Source: Methanobacterium sp. UBA176 (GTDB taxonomy: Archaea > Methanobacteriota > Methanobacteria > Methanobacteriales > Methanobacteriaceae). From it: a DNA stretch of 31,606 nucleotides. The position numbers were made by a program, and so were the translations under genes. The stretch spans positions 1 through 31,606 of the forward strand of contig DAVZ01000016.1 in assembly GCA_002505765.1 (NCBI GenBank), written 5' to 3'. This document shows, piece by piece, positions 16,027 to 24,308 of the stretch (position 1 is the first letter of the stretch; every line of letters begins with the position of its first letter). The notes beneath the pieces are model-generated. The model was not told the DNA's origin, did no database searches, and saw nothing but the letters and a program-made list of their open reading frames with translations.

Positions 16027-16746
16027 TTATTCTTCAAGTCCCCATTTTTTACGGAACTTAATTTTCTGCTCTGCTGTCATCCAGTGGCTGCCGTCACAGT
16101 AGGGCTTGTTTTCTGATTTACCGCATCGGCAAAGTGTTTGCCGGTTACGAACTTCATAAGTTGTTCCATCAGATGATATAATAGGAATACCTCCGCGAAC
16201 CCAAATTGGGCCTTCGCAACCCTTCTGTTTGTCGCGAACTAAAACAATTGACGGCTCAAACTCTTTTTCAAACGGTTCACCTGTCTTTTTATCCCAGAGT
16301 ACTAATCTTCCAGATGGGCAGATCATAGCCTCTTCAATTGCTGTCTGTCTGGCCTCAGGATCGTCAGATTTTAGTATTAAATTTCTTATTCCACCTGCTC
16401 TAAGGCAAAAACGTGAATGATCGCAGAATTCGTGCGCATCAGTTAGTTTTAAGTCTTTTCCTTCGAATATTTCGGCTTTTTCTATGTATGGTTTTCTGCT
16501 GGCTGTTTCTGTTCCGTCAAAATCTATTTTGTTATGAGTTCCATCGCAGTACGGTTTCTTCTTTGATGCCCCGCAACGGCACAAAATATATCTATCTTTA
16601 TGCGGATATTCCCGAACATCCAGTAGTTCACGAGTGTGTCCCGCTTCATCTGTTGTAATTACCTGTTCAAGAAGAGGAACTCCTCCAGAAACTAAATATG
16701 GACCGTTTTTTAGAATTTTTATTTTCATTTCCTCTTTATCTACCAT
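16027..16746 (-). CDS. double CDGSH iron-sulfur protein with central Fe-S domain
   Basis: A 239-residue protein with three metal sites visible. The two CDGSH sites each bind a [2Fe-2S] cluster through three Cys and one His: C56-x-C58...C67-DGT-H71 and C206-x-C208...C217-DGS-H221. Between them, C108, C114 and C143 (CDHSRFC and CPSGRL) form the divergent monocluster ferredoxin-like region often called Fer4_19/DUF1271. ATG 16746 is chosen because GGGA lies before it; a longer in-frame extension exists. Such proteins are thought to transfer electrons or clusters. The partner is unknown. Confidence 0.85.
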   Translation of the reverse strand: MVDKEEMKIKILKNGPYLVSGGVPLLEQVITTDEAGHTRELLDVREYPHKDRYILCRCGASKKKPYCDGTHNKIDFDGTETASRKPYIEKAEIFEGKDLKLTDAHEFCDHSRFCLRAGGIRNLILKSDDPEARQTAIEEAMICPSGRLVLWDKKTGEPFEKEFEPSIVLVRDKQKGCEGPIWVRGGIPIISSDGTTYEVRNRQTLCRCGKSENKPYCDGSHWMTAEQKIKFRKKWGLEE

Positions 16747-16831
16747 AATATCCCTGTAATTATTTATAAAAAGTAGATAAAATAATCTCACTTGAATTTC
16801 ATAATATAACTAAAAAATAAAGAGTAATGCT

Positions 16832-17974
16832 ATGAAAAAATTTGATTTTCCAGTTGGATATCATGACTTCCATAAAGAAAAAATTATGAATTTTCAGCTA
16901 AATAGATGGTATTCCCTTGGTTATACTGATTTAAATGAAACCATTGATGTAGCTAAAAGAATTCAAAAATTTGAAGACTGGAAAAGAGAAATGGTCCAGT
17001 TAGCTAAAATAGCTCTTAAAGAAAATAGATTTATGAACGCTGCATTTTATTTTAGAGCTGCAGAATTTTTTACGCTTCCATCTGATCCAGATAAAGAGAA
17101 ATTGTACGACAAATTCGTAGACATCTTCTATAACTCTGCTTTTAAAGATGAATCTATAGAAAAATTTTCTGTTCCCTATGAAGATACATTTTTACCTGCT
17201 ATTCATGTTAAATCTCAAAACGAAGAAAATAAGGGAGCTATAATAATACATGGAGGGTTTGATTCATTTATAGAAGAGTTTTATTCAATGGCTACTTACT
17301 TTGCTGATTTAGGATACGATGTAATCATGTTTGAAGGTCCAGGACAAGGTGCTGCTTTAAAAAAACATAATTTACCCCTTACATATAAATGGGAGAAACC
17401 TGCTAAAGCAACTCTGGATTATTTTGAACTTGATGATGTAACCTGGTTAGGAATTTCAATGGGAGGCTGGCTCTGTTTCAGGGCCGCAGCCTTTGAACCA
17501 AGAATTAAAAGAGTGGTTGCTTTGAGTGTTGCTTTTGATTACATACAGATACCCAATACTGTACTTCAAATAATTGCTAAACTCTTCTTAAAATTTCCTG
17601 CTCTTCTAAATTATTCTGCTCAAATGAAAATGAAGATGAATTATCAGAATAAATGGGGAATTAATAATTTAATGTATATTACGAAAACCAAGAAACCCAT
17701 TGAAAGTTCCAATTATATGTTAAAATTTAATGAAAAAAATTTACATTCAGAAAAGGTAATACAGGATGTTCTTATCCTAAGTGGTGCTGAAGACCATTTT
17801 ATTCCACTTAAAATGCATTATAAACAGATAGATGCATTGATAAATGCCAATTCTATTGAAGGGCATGTTTTTACCAGGAAAGATCAAGCGCAGAATCATT
17901 GTCAAATCGGAAATATCGGTCTAGCTTTGGATGTTATGTCCAGTTGGATATCTAAAAAATCAAGATTTAGATGA
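16832..17974 (+). CDS. alpha/beta hydrolase, FrsA/DUF1100-like, 380 aa
   Basis: A helical N-terminal region of about 110 residues is followed by an alpha/beta hydrolase core. The oxyanion strand is IIIHGGFDS (138-145) and the nucleophile Ser209 is in GISMGG. Asp321 (SGAEDHF) and His356 (QNHCQIGN) complete the triad. The lid lies between about 238 and 300. This order resembles FrsA-type esterases. The substrate is unknown. Its TGA abuts the TGA of trmO on the other strand, so the two stops read TGATCA with no spacer. Confidence 0.8.
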   Translation: MKKFDFPVGYHDFHKEKIMNFQLNRWYSLGYTDLNETIDVAKRIQKFEDWKREMVQLAKIALKENRFMNAAFYFRAAEFFTLPSDPDKEKLYDKFVDIFYNSAFKDESIEKFSVPYEDTFLPAIHVKSQNEENKGAIIIHGGFDSFIEEFYSMATYFADLGYDVIMFEGPGQGAALKKHNLPLTYKWEKPAKATLDYFELDDVTWLGISMGGWLCFRAAAFEPRIKRVVALSVAFDYIQIPNTVLQIIAKLFLKFPALLNYSAQMKMKMNYQNKWGINNLMYITKTKKPIESSNYMLKFNEKNLHSEKVIQDVLILSGAEDHFIPLKMHYKQIDALINANSIEGHVFTRKDQAQNHCQIGNIGLALDVMSSWISKKSRFR

Positions 17975-18370
17975 TCATATACAGTCTGTTTCAGGCCAGA
18001 ATGGCTTTATATCAATAAGAGGAGATCCATCAAGGGCATCCAGCCATTTTACAGTTAACGTATTTCCTTCAACCTTAACTATCTCCACAAGACACATTGC
18101 TATTGGATTTGGTCTTGCAGGGGATCTGATTGAAAAAACACCTCGCTCTTCGGTCCTTCCAGGCGGAACGCCCTTCAGTTTATCACGTTCTGCCCTATCT
18201 AACCAGTAAAGCACGTAATAATGATTTTTACGTTCAATATCCTGTAAACCATCTTTATATTCATCAAATACTGTAATTTCACTTATCTCTTCAGAGTATC
18301 TACCCTGTCTGGGAGCATCTTTCTTTTCTTTGTAAGGAGAATGGATTATACCTATAGCTTTTAATTTCAT
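17975..18370 (-). CDS. trmO: tRNA (adenine-N6)-methyltransferase TrmO (TsaA/YaeB)
   Basis: A 131-residue protein of the TrmO (YaeB/TsaA) family: IGIIHSPYKEKKDAPRQG at the start and the family signature IRSPARPNPIAMC (81-93), which binds S-adenosylmethionine. The bacterial enzyme methylates N6 of t6A37 in certain tRNAs; archaeal members are shorter and lack the C-terminal domain, as here. No Shine-Dalgarno is visible before ATG 18370, so the message may be leaderless. Confidence 0.9.
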   Translation of the reverse strand: MKLKAIGIIHSPYKEKKDAPRQGRYSEEISEITVFDEYKDGLQDIERKNHYYVLYWLDRAERDKLKGVPPGRTEERGVFSIRSPARPNPIAMCLVEIVKVEGNTLTVKWLDALDGSPLIDIKPFWPETDCI

Positions 18371-18472
18371 AATGATAATTTATCACATAAATAATTAAAA
18401 ATTGTGATTATTTTCATTTTCTAAAATAAATTTGAATTTTCATATTGTTTTACAGTGTTACATGGCTTAAAT

Positions 18473-19309
18473 TTAAAATATAGAAGCTAAAAATGGTGAA
18501 CCAATTGCAAAAGCAAAAAATATTATTCCTATGCCAATTTTAATCCTTTTAGACACCTTTGCAGAATTTTTAATGGATTGATCCTTCAATATTGACACCG
18601 CACCCACCAGGAACACTATAATAGCAAAGGAAAGTACTACAAGATAAAGTATATTGAATATACCTATAAAATAAAGTACTGGACTGGTGATGCTTGCTAT
18701 TATCATGAAGCTTGCTGCAAGGATTGATGACGATTTCATCCCATAGATTATGGGAAATGTGTTTACCCCTTCCTTTTTATCTCCCTCAACATCTTCCATA
18801 TCCTTCACAATCTCTCTGGCCATGGTCATTAAAAAGGCATAAAATCCTAAATAGATAGATACAAAGATTTCACCAACAGCAATTCCACCAAAAATAAAAC
18901 AGAGTCCTGTAAGGAATGAAATACTTAAATTTCCAATAATAACAGTCTTTTTCAGTGCATATGCGTAATATACCATTAAAAGAGAGCTTAAAAGTGCTAT
19001 CATCCCCAGTAAAAGGTTTATATAAAAAGCAACAATGATTCCGGCTATAAATAATAATGCTGAATAAATTCCTGCCCTTTTTCTTGAAATCCGCCCTGAT
19101 GGGATGGGTCTTTTTGGTTTGTTAATAGCATCGATCTTATAATCAAAATAATCATTTACAATGTTTCCTGCGCCTGTAACAACGAATACAACAAAACATG
19201 CAAAAAATGCATCTATTGTAAAATTTCTGCTAATAAGCATCATTAAAAGAACGGCGATTACTGCCATCACTGCATTTCCCGGTCTTAAAATTTCTAAATA
19301 TGCGTTCAT
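18473..19309 (-). CDS. digeranylgeranylglyceryl phosphate synthase (UbiA family)
   Basis: A 278-residue UbiA prenyltransferase with nine or so helices. The two Asp-rich prenyl-diphosphate sites are NDYFDYKID (52-60) and EIVKDMEDVEGD (166-177). KPKRPIPSG (64-72) is the archaeal DGGGP synthase signature. It adds the second geranylgeranyl chain to geranylgeranylglyceryl phosphate in archaeal membrane-lipid synthesis. The ribosome site is GTGAT. It appears to be a single gene. Confidence 0.9.
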   Translation of the reverse strand: MNAYLEILRPGNAVMAVIAVLLMMLISRNFTIDAFFACFVVFVVTGAGNIVNDYFDYKIDAINKPKRPIPSGRISRKRAGIYSALLFIAGIIVAFYINLLLGMIALLSSLLMVYYAYALKKTVIIGNLSISFLTGLCFIFGGIAVGEIFVSIYLGFYAFLMTMAREIVKDMEDVEGDKKEGVNTFPIIYGMKSSSILAASFMIIASITSPVLYFIGIFNILYLVVLSFAIIVFLVGAVSILKDQSIKNSAKVSKRIKIGIGIIFFAFAIGSPFLASIF

Positions 19310-19344
19310 GAAATCACAATAAAATTAAGATAGAATTAATTGGT

Positions 19345-19436
19345 TGGTATAATATTTAAGTTAAGTGGAATTCAGTGATACAGGCAACAGCGATGGGGAT
19401 GTATCTGGGCTGGTATAATATTTAAGTTAATGGAAT
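19345..19436 (+). repeat. direct repeat, promoter-like, upstream of small helical protein
   Basis: TGGTATAATATTTAAGTTAA with a following TGGAATT occurs at 19345-19372 and again at 19411-19436, differing by one base. Each copy contains TATAATATTTAA, which could serve as an archaeal TATA box. The repeats are 66 bases apart, in the gap between DGGGP synthase (on the other strand) and the gene at 19525. Confidence 0.7.
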
Positions 19437-19524
19437 TTATAAAAATGAAATAATTCATGAAAATATTATCGTTGGTGTGACTTTAAAAAAACTTTCTTAG
19501 CAAAAAAGGATTAGGGGTGATATA

Positions 19525-19851
19525 ATGAACCATGATGACATTTTTACCGAATTAAATATCCTTATCCATAAATTAGAGAGTATAATGGATATTATGTTTG
19601 AATCTACTAAAGAGATCATAGATACTGGAAATGTAAATTATGAATTAAAATACATCATTGATAAATTAGATATGATAATAGACAGTATGGATAATTCAAA
19701 GGTAATAAGTATGCTTGAATCTGCTAAATACGATATTACCTATGCCTCAACTGATATAATAGACAATGCAGATATTTTCGATAAAATTAAGAAATTAAAA
19801 CATGCCAAGGGTACTTTAATAGACTTTAAAGCTAAACTGAATACACATTGA
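19525..19851 (+). CDS. small all-helical protein, unknown function, 108 aa
   Basis: I do not recognise it. The sequence is charged and helical throughout, with heptad-like hydrophobic spacing (IFTELNILIHKLESIMDIMF, YELKYIIDKLDMIIDSMDN), probably a short coiled coil or helix bundle. There is no signal peptide or membrane helix. AGGGGTGAT is a good ribosome site before the ATG. It is preceded by duplicated promoter-like repeats. It may be lineage-specific. Confidence 0.65.
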   Translation: MNHDDIFTELNILIHKLESIMDIMFESTKEIIDTGNVNYELKYIIDKLDMIIDSMDNSKVISMLESAKYDITYASTDIIDNADIFDKIKKLKHAKGTLIDFKAKLNTH

Positions 19852-19894
19852 CATTTATAATCTTAATTTTTTTTTAATTTTATTATTAGAAGAA

Positions 19895-21040
19895 TTAAAT
19901 AAGCTGCTCAACCATCCATTCAGACTTAAATTCCATTATATCTTCATAGGACTGGCCTACACCTAAAAATAAGATTGGCTTGCTTATAACATAACCAATT
20001 GAAAGTGCTGCTCCACCTTTTGCATCGGCATCGGCTTTGGTGAGAATTATTCCATCAACGCCTACAGCTTCGTTGAACTTCATTGCCTGTTCAACAGCAT
20101 CGTTTCCTGTTAGAGAATCACCAACGTAAATTATAACATCAGGCTTTACAACACGTTTAATTTTCTTCATTTCATCCATAAGGTTTACATTGGTCTGCAT
20201 TCTGCCTGCAGTGTCTATTAAAACTATCTCCTTTCCCTTAGCCCTTGCATGCTCAACTGCATCATAGGCAACTGCAGCAGGATCTGCGCCTTTTTTATGC
20301 CTTATTAATTTAACTCCGATATTTTCGGCATGATGGCCAATCTGTTCGATTGCTCCAGCCCTGAAAGTATCAGCGGCGGCGATTACTGGAGTGTATCCTT
20401 CATCTATAAAATAAGTGGCAATTTTAGCTATTGTAGTTGTTTTTCCAGTTCCATTTACACCAACAAACATTATTTTAAGGGGTTCGCTAGATTTTTTTGC
20501 GTTCTGAGCCATTTCCTTAAGATCCCTGGTTTCAACGCCCAGTATTTCAGAAATAGATTTTTTAAGGGCATCTCTTGTAAACTCTGCCACATCACCTCTT
20601 CTTTTAATCTTTTTACCCACAAGATCCTCTTTTACAGAATTAATTATCTTTTCTGCAACCTCAAGGGCAACGTCACTTTCTAAAAGAGCCATTTCCAGTT
20701 CAAATAAAATATCATTGATGTCCTTCTCTGATATTGTTTTCTTCGTGACTAATGAGAACATTCCAGATTTTTCTTCCTCTTCAGCAGGAGTTTCATCAGG
20801 CTTTTCCTCGCTTTCAGGAGTGTCTTCTTTTTTTTCTCTGGAAAAAATTCCTGATATTTTTTCCCTTACTCCACCTTCAGTTTTTTCTTCAGTAGATTCA
20901 TCAGTTTTTCCAGGTTCTTCTTTTTCCTGCGGTTTTTCTTCTAAAGGAGTTTCTTCATTCGCTTCTTCATCTTCACTTGAAATTTTGTCACTTATTTTTC
21001 CTACAGTGCTGTTAAATTTCTTTTTAAGCGATTCAAACAA
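19895..21040 (-). CDS. ftsY: signal recognition particle receptor FtsY
   Basis: The SRP receptor GTPase. I choose TTG 21040 (MFESLKKKFNS) because GAGGAG lies about eight bases before it; an upstream in-frame ATG at 21094 would overlap pfdA and lacks this site. An acidic N-terminal region of about 90 residues (rich in Glu and Pro) leads to the helical N domain and the G domain. G1 is GVNGTGKTTT (about 194-203), DTAGRM is at about 276-281, and TKADADAKGG starts near 334. It works with SRP54 to bring ribosomes to the membrane. Last gene of the conserved minus-strand cluster. Confidence 0.95.
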   Translation of the reverse strand: MFESLKKKFNSTVGKISDKISSEDEEANEETPLEEKPQEKEEPGKTDESTEEKTEGGVREKISGIFSREKKEDTPESEEKPDETPAEEEEKSGMFSLVTKKTISEKDINDILFELEMALLESDVALEVAEKIINSVKEDLVGKKIKRRGDVAEFTRDALKKSISEILGVETRDLKEMAQNAKKSSEPLKIMFVGVNGTGKTTTIAKIATYFIDEGYTPVIAAADTFRAGAIEQIGHHAENIGVKLIRHKKGADPAAVAYDAVEHARAKGKEIVLIDTAGRMQTNVNLMDEMKKIKRVVKPDVIIYVGDSLTGNDAVEQAMKFNEAVGVDGIILTKADADAKGGAALSIGYVISKPILFLGVGQSYEDIMEFKSEWMVEQLI

Positions 21041-21065
21041 GGTATTCACTCCTCTAATAAAAAGA

Positions 21066-21500
21066 TTATTGCCTTTGAGCTTCTTCAGTTTCAACCTTTC
21101 TTAGAAGTGCTTCAGCTTCAGGACTCTTTTTAACGATATAATCGGATAATTTTTGCATATCCCCAGCCATTTTATCTACAAGTTGTTCAAGATTCTTTTT
21201 TTGTGAAGATATACTTTCCTTAGCTTCTCCAATATTTTTTTTTGCAGCAGCTCCTGCACCAAGACCCACTACAACTTCATCTGTGTTTTTAATCTCAGTA
21301 ATTATAAAAGAACCCGCACCGATTGGAACAAAGGTTTCTGTATTTTCTTTACCTTCAATGGCATTTAGAGATTCTTCTGCAGAAATTAATTCTGCTATAG
21401 AAGCCCTCACTGTTTCGATTTGTTGTTTTAGAAGTTCCAGTTGACTCTGATACATGTTAATTTCATTAACCATCTGTTCGAGTCTTTGCCTATCATCCAT
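21066..21500 (-). CDS. pfdA: prefoldin subunit alpha
   Basis: A 144-residue coiled-coil protein with a central beta hairpin. The helices lie at about 1-45 and 95-140; the hairpin region FVPIGAGSFIITEI and VVVGLGAGAAAKK is diagnostic of the alpha subunit. AAGGTGAT precedes ATG 21500. Two alpha and four beta subunits form the hexameric chaperone that holds unfolded proteins. Its gene sits before ftsY, as in many archaea. Confidence 0.95.
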   Translation of the reverse strand: MDDRQRLEQMVNEINMYQSQLELLKQQIETVRASIAELISAEESLNAIEGKENTETFVPIGAGSFIITEIKNTDEVVVGLGAGAAAKKNIGEAKESISSQKKNLEQLVDKMAGDMQKLSDYIVKKSPEAEALLRKVETEEAQRQ

Positions 21501-21504
21501 AAAA

Positions 21505-21735
21505 TCACCTTTCAATTAAGGCCTTAATTACTGGGTCCTGTACTTCATCTTTTGAAATTTCGTTAATCCTTTCTATGATTATTTTGCTTCTTTTGATTCC
21601 ATGTTTGCTTCCAAAATCAGAATAAATTTTTTCCTGTATATCTTCTTCGTTTATAGCTTTTAACTCCTTTGTGAAGGGTTTAAAGCTTTTTCCCATTAAA
21701 AATTTGCCTTGAACTCTAAATATTTTTGTTTTCAT
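21505..21735 (-). CDS. rplX: 50S ribosomal protein LX (L18Ae/eL20)
   Basis: A 76-residue protein with the LX signature: FRVQGKFLMGKSFKPFTKEL at the N-terminus and an IKRSKIIIERINEI strand. It is the archaeal counterpart of eukaryotic L18a/eL20. ATG 21735 overlaps the aIF6 stop (ATGA), indicating translational coupling. It is five bases upstream of pfdA. Confidence 0.92.
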   Translation of the reverse strand: MKTKIFRVQGKFLMGKSFKPFTKELKAINEEDIQEKIYSDFGSKHGIKRSKIIIERINEISKDEVQDPVIKALIER

Positions 21736-22406
21736 TCATATCCCTCAAGAAAACCTAATGCTTCTTCAATTCTTGCAAGTTCAGGACCTGTAGTATCTGA
21801 TCCCACAATAACTCCCTTAGAATTAGCTATTGTGCATGCTCCAACAAGTCTTATTCCTTTGTTTACGGTTCCAATATCTGCAGGTACTTTCATTACATCT
21901 TCAATAAACTCAAGTTCTTCTGCTGATGCAGAAGGATGAACAAGTACTCCTTTATTCGTGGCAACTGCAACGGATCCTGTTATTTTAAATCTGGCTATAC
22001 TTCCTCTTTGAACTTCAACGTCCAGTACATTTTCAATTATCTCCAGGGATTTATCAGAAAGCAGCGGATTTACAAGTGCACCTTTATCATTGGCAAGCAC
22101 TATGTTACCTAAAGCAGTGAATCTGTCTTGAATTCTCTCCACCTGAATATCCCTCTCTTTAATAGTTTTTATTTCGCTTTCAAGAGCAAATGGAGAAACT
22201 AAGAATCCATTGGAATTTCCAACAGCCAGAGCTCCGGCAAGGTTGCTTCCACCAATAGGGGTCTTAATTACAGACACCTCTAAAGTGTTTTCTATCAGAT
22301 TCTCCATTGCTTCTGATAAATTAGATGGAACTATAGCTGCATTATCTGTAACTGATATTGCAACTCCAAGATTTGAGTTTCCGTACAGGTTAGCTTTTCT
22401 AATCAT
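21732..22406 (-). CDS. eif6: translation initiation factor aIF6
   Basis: A 224-residue protein with the five-fold repeated alpha/beta units of eIF6 (pentein fold); each unit carries an N-x-x-G-x-x-V/L motif (NSNGFLVSP, NDKGALVNP, NKGVLVHP, NSKGVIVGS). It starts MIRKANLYGNSNLGVAISVT. It binds the large subunit and prevents early joining with the small subunit. AGGTGA precedes the ATG. It lies in the expected order L31e, aIF6, LX. Confidence 0.97.
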   Translation of the reverse strand: MIRKANLYGNSNLGVAISVTDNAAIVPSNLSEAMENLIENTLEVSVIKTPIGGSNLAGALAVGNSNGFLVSPFALESEIKTIKERDIQVERIQDRFTALGNIVLANDKGALVNPLLSDKSLEIIENVLDVEVQRGSIARFKITGSVAVATNKGVLVHPSASAEELEFIEDVMKVPADIGTVNKGIRLVGACTIANSKGVIVGSDTTGPELARIEEALGFLEGYE

Positions 22407-22413
22407 AATTCAC

Positions 22414-22659
22414 CTATTCAACCAAGGTGACTGCTACTGAACCGTCTTCCTCTTCAACAGCTTTTACTTTAATTTTAGGAGGTATCTTCTGGATTCCCCT
22501 TTCCCATATTTTTTCGTTTACAGATGCGTCAATTTTAATGTTTTCTGCTTTCATATGTTGTTTTATGAATTCTTTTACGTAACGTACTGCTCTCGGGGAC
22601 CTGATAGTCCTGGGAACATTTTTTACTTTTCTTAAAGGTATAACATAGACTCTTTCCAT
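22414..22659 (-). CDS. rpl31e: 50S ribosomal protein L31e
   Basis: An 81-residue protein: MERVYVIPLRKVKNVPRTIR, then SPRAVRYVKEFIKQHMKAE, matching L31e end to end. It is seven bases upstream of the aIF6 gene and just after L39e, the normal archaeal order. Confidence 0.97.
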   Translation of the reverse strand: MERVYVIPLRKVKNVPRTIRSPRAVRYVKEFIKQHMKAENIKIDASVNEKIWERGIQKIPPKIKVKAVEEEDGSVAVTLVE

Positions 22660-22669
22660 TTAAATCCCC

Positions 22670-22825
22670 TTAAGCTTTTATTTTACTCCTTCTCCACTGT
22701 CTCATTTTGGGATGAGTCCTTACTTTTCTATTTGTCTTAAGCATAACCCATAAAGGTACACGCCTGTTTTGCTTGTTGGCTTTAGCAAGTCTTAATTTTT
22801 TTGCTAATGGCTTATTTCTACTCAT
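22670..22825 (-). CDS. rpl39e: 50S ribosomal protein L39e
   Basis: A 51-residue, very basic protein: MSRNKPLAKKLRLAKANKQN, then RRVPLWVMLKTNRKV and ending QWRRSKIKA. This is the full length of L39e. A GGTGAAAAA site precedes ATG 22825. It is easily missed because of its size, and is placed here between the PP-loop gene and L31e. Confidence 0.97.
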   Translation of the reverse strand: MSRNKPLAKKLRLAKANKQNRRVPLWVMLKTNRKVRTHPKMRQWRRSKIKA

Positions 22826-22873
22826 TTTTTCACCACATTAGTTCTAATTTTCAATTTAAAAGTTTCATAATCG

Positions 22874-23470
22874 TCAAATTTTATTTTTCCAACCCATTAC
22901 CCTTGATTGAACATGTGCAGGGAATATTTTCTCTACAAAATTCTTCCCTTTAATCTCATTTAAAAGATATCTTATTTCAATTTCATAATCGGAATTATTC
23001 TTCATATTTGTCTGTTCTTTTTTAATCTCAAAGATCTTTTCTGAGAGGTCATTGATAGTTTTATGGCCAAATCCGCTTAGATTTATGTATTCAGCATTTC
23101 TTCGCGTTTCAAGACTGTTTATTTCACCGGAATTAAGTTTTGGGATTTTATCATCCCTTCGTGTCCCATCTGCAACTATTCTGTACTCCTTTGAAACCAG
23201 ATCAAGTGCTTCTTTATGAATGTAATTAATTCCATTGTTTGGAAACATGTCATCAATAATAATATTGGTTGCAGTTTCTAAAAGGGATGTATCCGCATTA
23301 AAAACGCGATGCTTAAATCCAAGCGAAGATGCTGACTCTGCTGCAGGTTTAAAGGAATCATAAACATCAAAATTCATGGTTACAAGTTCAGTTTCGTATC
23401 CCAATCCTTCAAGAATCACTGCAATCAGGGAACTGTCCTTTCCCCCGCTGTATAGAACACATGCTTTCAT
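22874..23470 (-). CDS. PP-loop ATPase of the adenine nucleotide alpha-hydrolase group
   Basis: A 198-residue protein with the PP-loop SGGKDSS (8-14), which binds the ATP phosphates in enzymes that adenylate tRNA or similar substrates. A second conserved patch, VADGTRRDDKIP, lies at about residue 98. There is no zinc finger or ferredoxin Cys cluster, unlike TtcA or TtuA. The start overlaps the PDCD5 stop by four bases (ATGA). It is archaeal and regularly found in this ribosomal cluster, so a tRNA or ribosome modification role is likely. The exact reaction is unknown. Confidence 0.8.
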   Translation of the reverse strand: MKACVLYSGGKDSSLIAVILEGLGYETELVTMNFDVYDSFKPAAESASSLGFKHRVFNADTSLLETATNIIIDDMFPNNGINYIHKEALDLVSKEYRIVADGTRRDDKIPKLNSGEINSLETRRNAEYINLSGFGHKTINDLSEKIFEIKKEQTNMKNNSDYEIEIRYLLNEIKGKNFVEKIFPAHVQSRVMGWKNKI

Positions 23471-23802
23471 TTTCTTGTAATGTTAATCTCTCTTCTCTGG
23501 CCAGCGAGACTTTTTAGAAGTTGTTTAAGCTGATCATCAGTTATTTTTGATTTAACTCTTCCCATCTGGGCCAGTTGAATTAGCTGAAGTTCAATTTGTT
23601 CAACCATTTCTGGTTTGGTTAATCTAAGATTTGCCAGTCTGCCCCTGGCTTCAGGGGTAAGTATCTGCATCATGGCCTGTTTTTTTTGAGCTTCCAATTC
23701 GCGGCGGGCCTGTTCCTGCTCCTGTGATTCCATCTGTTGTGCTGCTGCCTGTCTTTGCAATTCCTGCATTCTTTTACGTCTTAATTCTTCAATATCGCTC
23801 AA
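23467..23802 (-). CDS. PDCD5-family DNA-binding protein (TFAR19-like)
   Basis: A 111-residue protein with a long charged N-terminal helix (RRKRMQELQRQAAAQQMESQ and more Gln/Glu), then a three-helix bundle: ILTPEARGRLANLRLTKPEM, VEQIELQLIQLAQMG. This is the archaeal PDCD5 fold. Archaeal members bind nucleic acids weakly; their role is unclear. GGAGGC is the likely ribosome site. Confidence 0.92.
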   Translation of the reverse strand: MSDIEELRRKRMQELQRQAAAQQMESQEQEQARRELEAQKKQAMMQILTPEARGRLANLRLTKPEMVEQIELQLIQLAQMGRVKSKITDDQLKQLLKSLAGQRREINITRK

Positions 23803-23836
23803 AATTCGGCCTCCTTTATATTATTCTATTAATTAA

Positions 23837-24274
23837 TTAGTAATCTGCAAGTTCTGGAACTTCTTTTTTAACAATGTTTGATATTTTATCAATGAATGAT
23901 TTACCTTCAGGGGTTACAATTCTCCCTTCTTTAACCCTGGCAATGTATCCAGCATCTTCAAGCTGATGTAAAGCTGTTCTTATAATTGAACCGCTTCCTT
24001 TAGCGAATTTTTCAGGACTGGAACCCCTATCCTTTTTTCCGCCGTAATATGATCTTAAACTGTTCATTCCCACAGGGCCGTCAATGTACACTCTTCTTAA
24101 AAGAGATGCGCATCTTGTATACCACCAATCTGTATCTTCTGGTCTTCTTTCTTTGTGAACTCCCGTCTTAACAAACTTAGCCCATTCAGGGGGGTTTATT
24201 TCCTTATTTTGACTTAATTCCTTTGCAATTGTGCTTATTAGCAAATCTGCAGGCACATCATAAACTGTAGTCAT
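23837..24274 (-). CDS. rps19e: 30S ribosomal protein S19e
   Basis: A 145-residue protein of the S19e family. It opens MTTVYDVPADLLISTIAKEL and contains WWYTRCASLLRRVYI and SLRSYYGGKKDRG, the RNA-binding core. ATG 24274 is preferred because AGGAGG lies just before it; a longer reading frame runs through the hairpin region upstream. It is expressed downstream of YhbY and separated from it by the hairpin element at 24309-24383. Confidence 0.95.
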   Translation of the reverse strand: MTTVYDVPADLLISTIAKELSQNKEINPPEWAKFVKTGVHKERRPEDTDWWYTRCASLLRRVYIDGPVGMNSLRSYYGGKKDRGSSPEKFAKGSGSIIRTALHQLEDAGYIARVKEGRIVTPEGKSFIDKISNIVKKEVPELADY

Positions 24275-24308
24275 ATTTATCCTCCTAATTACCTTACTCA
24301 AAAAAATT

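Noticed and set aside
21040..21094. Longer FtsY N-terminus starting at ATG 21094
   Set aside because: It would overlap the end of pfdA and lacks a ribosome site; GAGGAG supports the TTG at 21040.
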